A DNA stretch of 64,000 nt from Marinifilum breve (GTDB lineage: Bacteria; Bacteroidota; Bacteroidia; Bacteroidales; Marinifilaceae). Each line of letters opens with the position of its first letter. Positions within the stretch are counted from its first letter, which is position 1. The position numbers and the translations under genes are program-made. Location of the stretch: contig NZ_QFLI01000002.1 in the NCBI RefSeq assembly GCF_003202155.1, positions 62,001 through 126,000 on the forward strand, in the 5' to 3' direction. A model generated the notes under the pieces. That model was not told the DNA's origin and did no database searches. It saw nothing but the letters and a program-made list of their open reading frames with translations. Shown piece after piece: positions 62,445-64,000 of the stretch.

Positions 62445-62567
62445 ATACTAAAATCTGTTAATATTAGACCAAGAACTCCGATTTTATTTGAATAAAGAAA
62501 TAAATGTACTTTCTTTGTATCGGATTTATAGGAAAATCTAAAGAATAAAATACTAAAAAAAGATATT

Positions 62568-63110
62568 ATGACTATTGCAAAAGATAAAATGGTATCAGTT
62601 ATTTACGAATTAAAAACTGATCCAGCTGGTGAAATCATTGAAAAAGCAGTTGCTGAAACTCCTCTAACATTCTTGTGTGGAGCTGGTCAAATGCTTGAAA
62701 AATTCGAATCTAACCTAATGGGATTAAAAGTTGGTGAAGCTTTCGAATTTAAATTGGAAACAGCTGAAGCATACGGAGAAGCTTCTGAGCAAGCTGTTAT
62801 CGACCTTCCAAAAAATATTTTCGAAGTAAACGGAGAGTTTGATGCAGAAATGATTAAAGAAGGAAATGTGGTTCCAATGCAGGATAGTTCAGGTCGTAGA
62901 ATGAACGGTATCGTATTAGAAGTAGCAGATGCAACTGTTAAAATGGACTTCAATCACCCATTAGCTGGTGATGACTTGTATTTTAAAGGTGAAGTTATCG
63001 AAGTAAGAGATGCTACCGACGAAGAAAAACAAGCAGTTTATGCACCACAAGGTGGATGTGATAGCGGAAGTTGTAATGACGGAGGCTGCGGAAGCGGTTG
63101 TGGTTGCTAA
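62568..63110 (+). CDS. SlyD-like FKBP prolyl isomerase with cysteine-rich tail
   Basis: The 180-residue protein has an FKBP domain with the SlyD insert-in-flap layout: MVSVIYELKTDPAGEIIEKA, GAGQMLEKFESNLMGLKVGE, ETAEAYGEASEQAVIDLPKN and NHPLAGDDLYFKGEVIEV. The last 22 residues are a Gly/Cys tail (about seven Cys), which resembles the metal-binding tail of SlyD but uses Cys rather than His. It may bind nickel or zinc. A terminator follows. Confidence 0.92.
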   Translation: MTIAKDKMVSVIYELKTDPAGEIIEKAVAETPLTFLCGAGQMLEKFESNLMGLKVGEAFEFKLETAEAYGEASEQAVIDLPKNIFEVNGEFDAEMIKEGNVVPMQDSSGRRMNGIVLEVADATVKMDFNHPLAGDDLYFKGEVIEVRDATDEEKQAVYAPQGGCDSGSCNDGGCGSGCGC

Positions 63111-63128
63111 TAGCAATTCAAAAATATA

Positions 63129-63170
63129 CAAAGCCCGAAAGCCAATTGGTTTTCGGGCTTTGTTTTTTTA
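63129..63170 (+). terminator. Terminator of the SlyD-like gene
   Basis: CAAAGCCCGAAA pairs with TTTCGGGCTTTG around an inner CCAATTGG palindrome, followed by seven T. Confidence 0.93.
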
Positions 63171-63212
63171 TTTCATAAAACTACCTTTAAAGCTCATTAA
63201 AATAATTGCTCT

Positions 63213-64000
63213 ATGTGGAAAAGATTACCCCTTTATGTGAAAATACTAGTAGGAATGGCTTTAGGAATTGTTGCTGGAATGCTTGCTGTTTATTTTGATT
63301 TAACCAAATTCACTACAGATTGGATTAAACCATGGGGTGCAATCTTTTTAAACCTCTTAAAATTAATAGCAGTTCCTCTAATATTTGTTTCATTGGTTAA
63401 AGGGATTTCAAGTCTTTCCAATATCTCAAAACTCTCACGTATAGGGATAAAAACCATCTCACTTTATGTGATTTCTACAGTTATAGCTGTTAGTTTTGGG
63501 CTTTTACTTGTAAATAGTTTTGAACCAGGAAACACCTTCCCAGAACACAAAAAAATAGAGCTACAAGAAAGGTTTGGATCAGACATTAGTCTTAAGAAAA
63601 ATCAAGCCGACCATATCAAGGAAGAATCTCCTCTTCAATTTTTAGTAGATGTAGTGCCAGACAATTTCTTCAAGGCAGCCACAGACAATACTAAAATGCT
63701 TCAAATCATATTCTTTGCCATTTTATTTGGGATCGCAATGGTAATTCTTGAAGAAAAAAAGGTAAGAGCAGTGAAAGATTTCTTTGATGGAATAGATGCT
63801 ATTATTCTCAAAATTATCGATATCATCATGCTTTTTGCACCTTATGGAGTATTTGCATTGATTGCTGGATTAATTGTTGATTTTTCAGGAGATGTAGATC
63901 TTTTTACAGCATTGGGATGGTATGCAATTACGGTCATAGCAGGATTATTGATCATGATATTTTTAATTTATCCTTTATTTTTAAGAATTTTCACCCCAAT
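63213..64000 (+). CDS. Dicarboxylate/amino acid:cation symporter, N-terminal part
   Basis: Translation from the ATG at 63213 gives 262 residues that run off the window. They start MWKRLPLYVKILVGMALGIV and include the DAACS signature GAIFLNLLKLIAVPLIFVSL, with about five membrane helices. The family imports aspartate, glutamate or C4-dicarboxylates with sodium or protons. A hydrophilic loop (near residues 108-140) contains HKKIELQERFGSD. The substrate cannot be told from this part. Confidence 0.9.
   Translation, partial: MWKRLPLYVKILVGMALGIVAGMLAVYFDLTKFTTDWIKPWGAIFLNLLKLIAVPLIFVSLVKGISSLSNISKLSRIGIKTISLYVISTVIAVSFGLLLVNSFEPGNTFPEHKKIELQERFGSDISLKKNQADHIKEESPLQFLVDVVPDNFFKAATDNTKMLQIIFFAILFGIAMVILEEKKVRAVKDFFDGIDAIILKIIDIIMLFAPYGVFALIAGLIVDFSGDVDLFTALGWYAITVIAGLLIMIFLIYPLFLRIFTP

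Overview
The window looks like a chromosomal segment of an AT-rich member of the Bacteroidota. A marine Bacteroidales relative (Marinifilaceae-like) is my best guess, but that is an inference from gene content. Supporting signs are a gingipain-type C25 protease with a type IX secretion sorting domain, a TonB plug-domain protein, a DUF4469-type HU-like protein and promoters of the Bacteroidota type (TTTG, about 19 bp, TAnnTTTG). Shine-Dalgarno sequences are almost absent. Most of the window is housekeeping. No phage, CRISPR array, integrase or complete insertion sequence is visible.

Layout. 1-548: start of mnmE, running off the left edge. 783-11568: small unknown proteins, two near-identical tRNA-Leu(UAG) genes, a VTT-domain membrane protein, two Usp-like genes, a NarL-type two-component system, nhaA, a secreted esterase and a nitronate monooxygenase-like enzyme. 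12319-13959: a giant curlin-repeat protein. 14191-20238: glutamate synthase (gltB, gltD). 21252-33876: the arginine/carbamoyl-phosphate cluster (GNAT, argG, argC, argD, argB, argE, argH, carA, carB). 33829-35422: a duplicated carB 3' end flanking a sigma factor/membrane protein pair. 35794-45342: HU-like protein, C25 protease, thioesterase, methyltransferase, two candidate small RNAs, two FtsX/MacB permeases and a plug-only TonB protein. 45397-47408: cysE-cysK with a poly-cysteine leader. 47570-56802: phosphatase, kinase, CAP lipoprotein, rpsF-rpsR-rplI, DUF2007-Usp fusion, two methylthiotransferases and a flavin reductase. 57198-61720: biotin operon bioA-F-G-C-D. 61959-64000: thioredoxin-like protein, SlyD-like isomerase and the start of a dicarboxylate/amino acid symporter.

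The most striking feature is regulatory. Between the arginine promoter (21252) and the first arg gene (21913) lie four consecutive short reading frames, each with a run of arginine codons (mostly CGA). Three are followed by strong intrinsic terminators and the fourth by a weak hairpin. This reads as a tandem array of ribosome-mediated attenuators. About 25 kb away, cysE-cysK is preceded by a 52-codon frame ending in seven cysteine codons, a tryptophan codon and a stop. Together they suggest that this lineage senses aminoacyl-tRNA supply through leader peptides for arginine and cysteine, rather than only through repressors.

Other structures of interest are an exact 23-bp-period repeat array (35615-35772), an exact 22-bp-period array (53287-53367), a 16-bp sequence shared by the regions upstream of the usp pair and nhaA on either side of the two-component system, and the roughly 200-bp duplication of the carB 3' end. 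All calls were made by reading the sequence; no database search or folding program was run.
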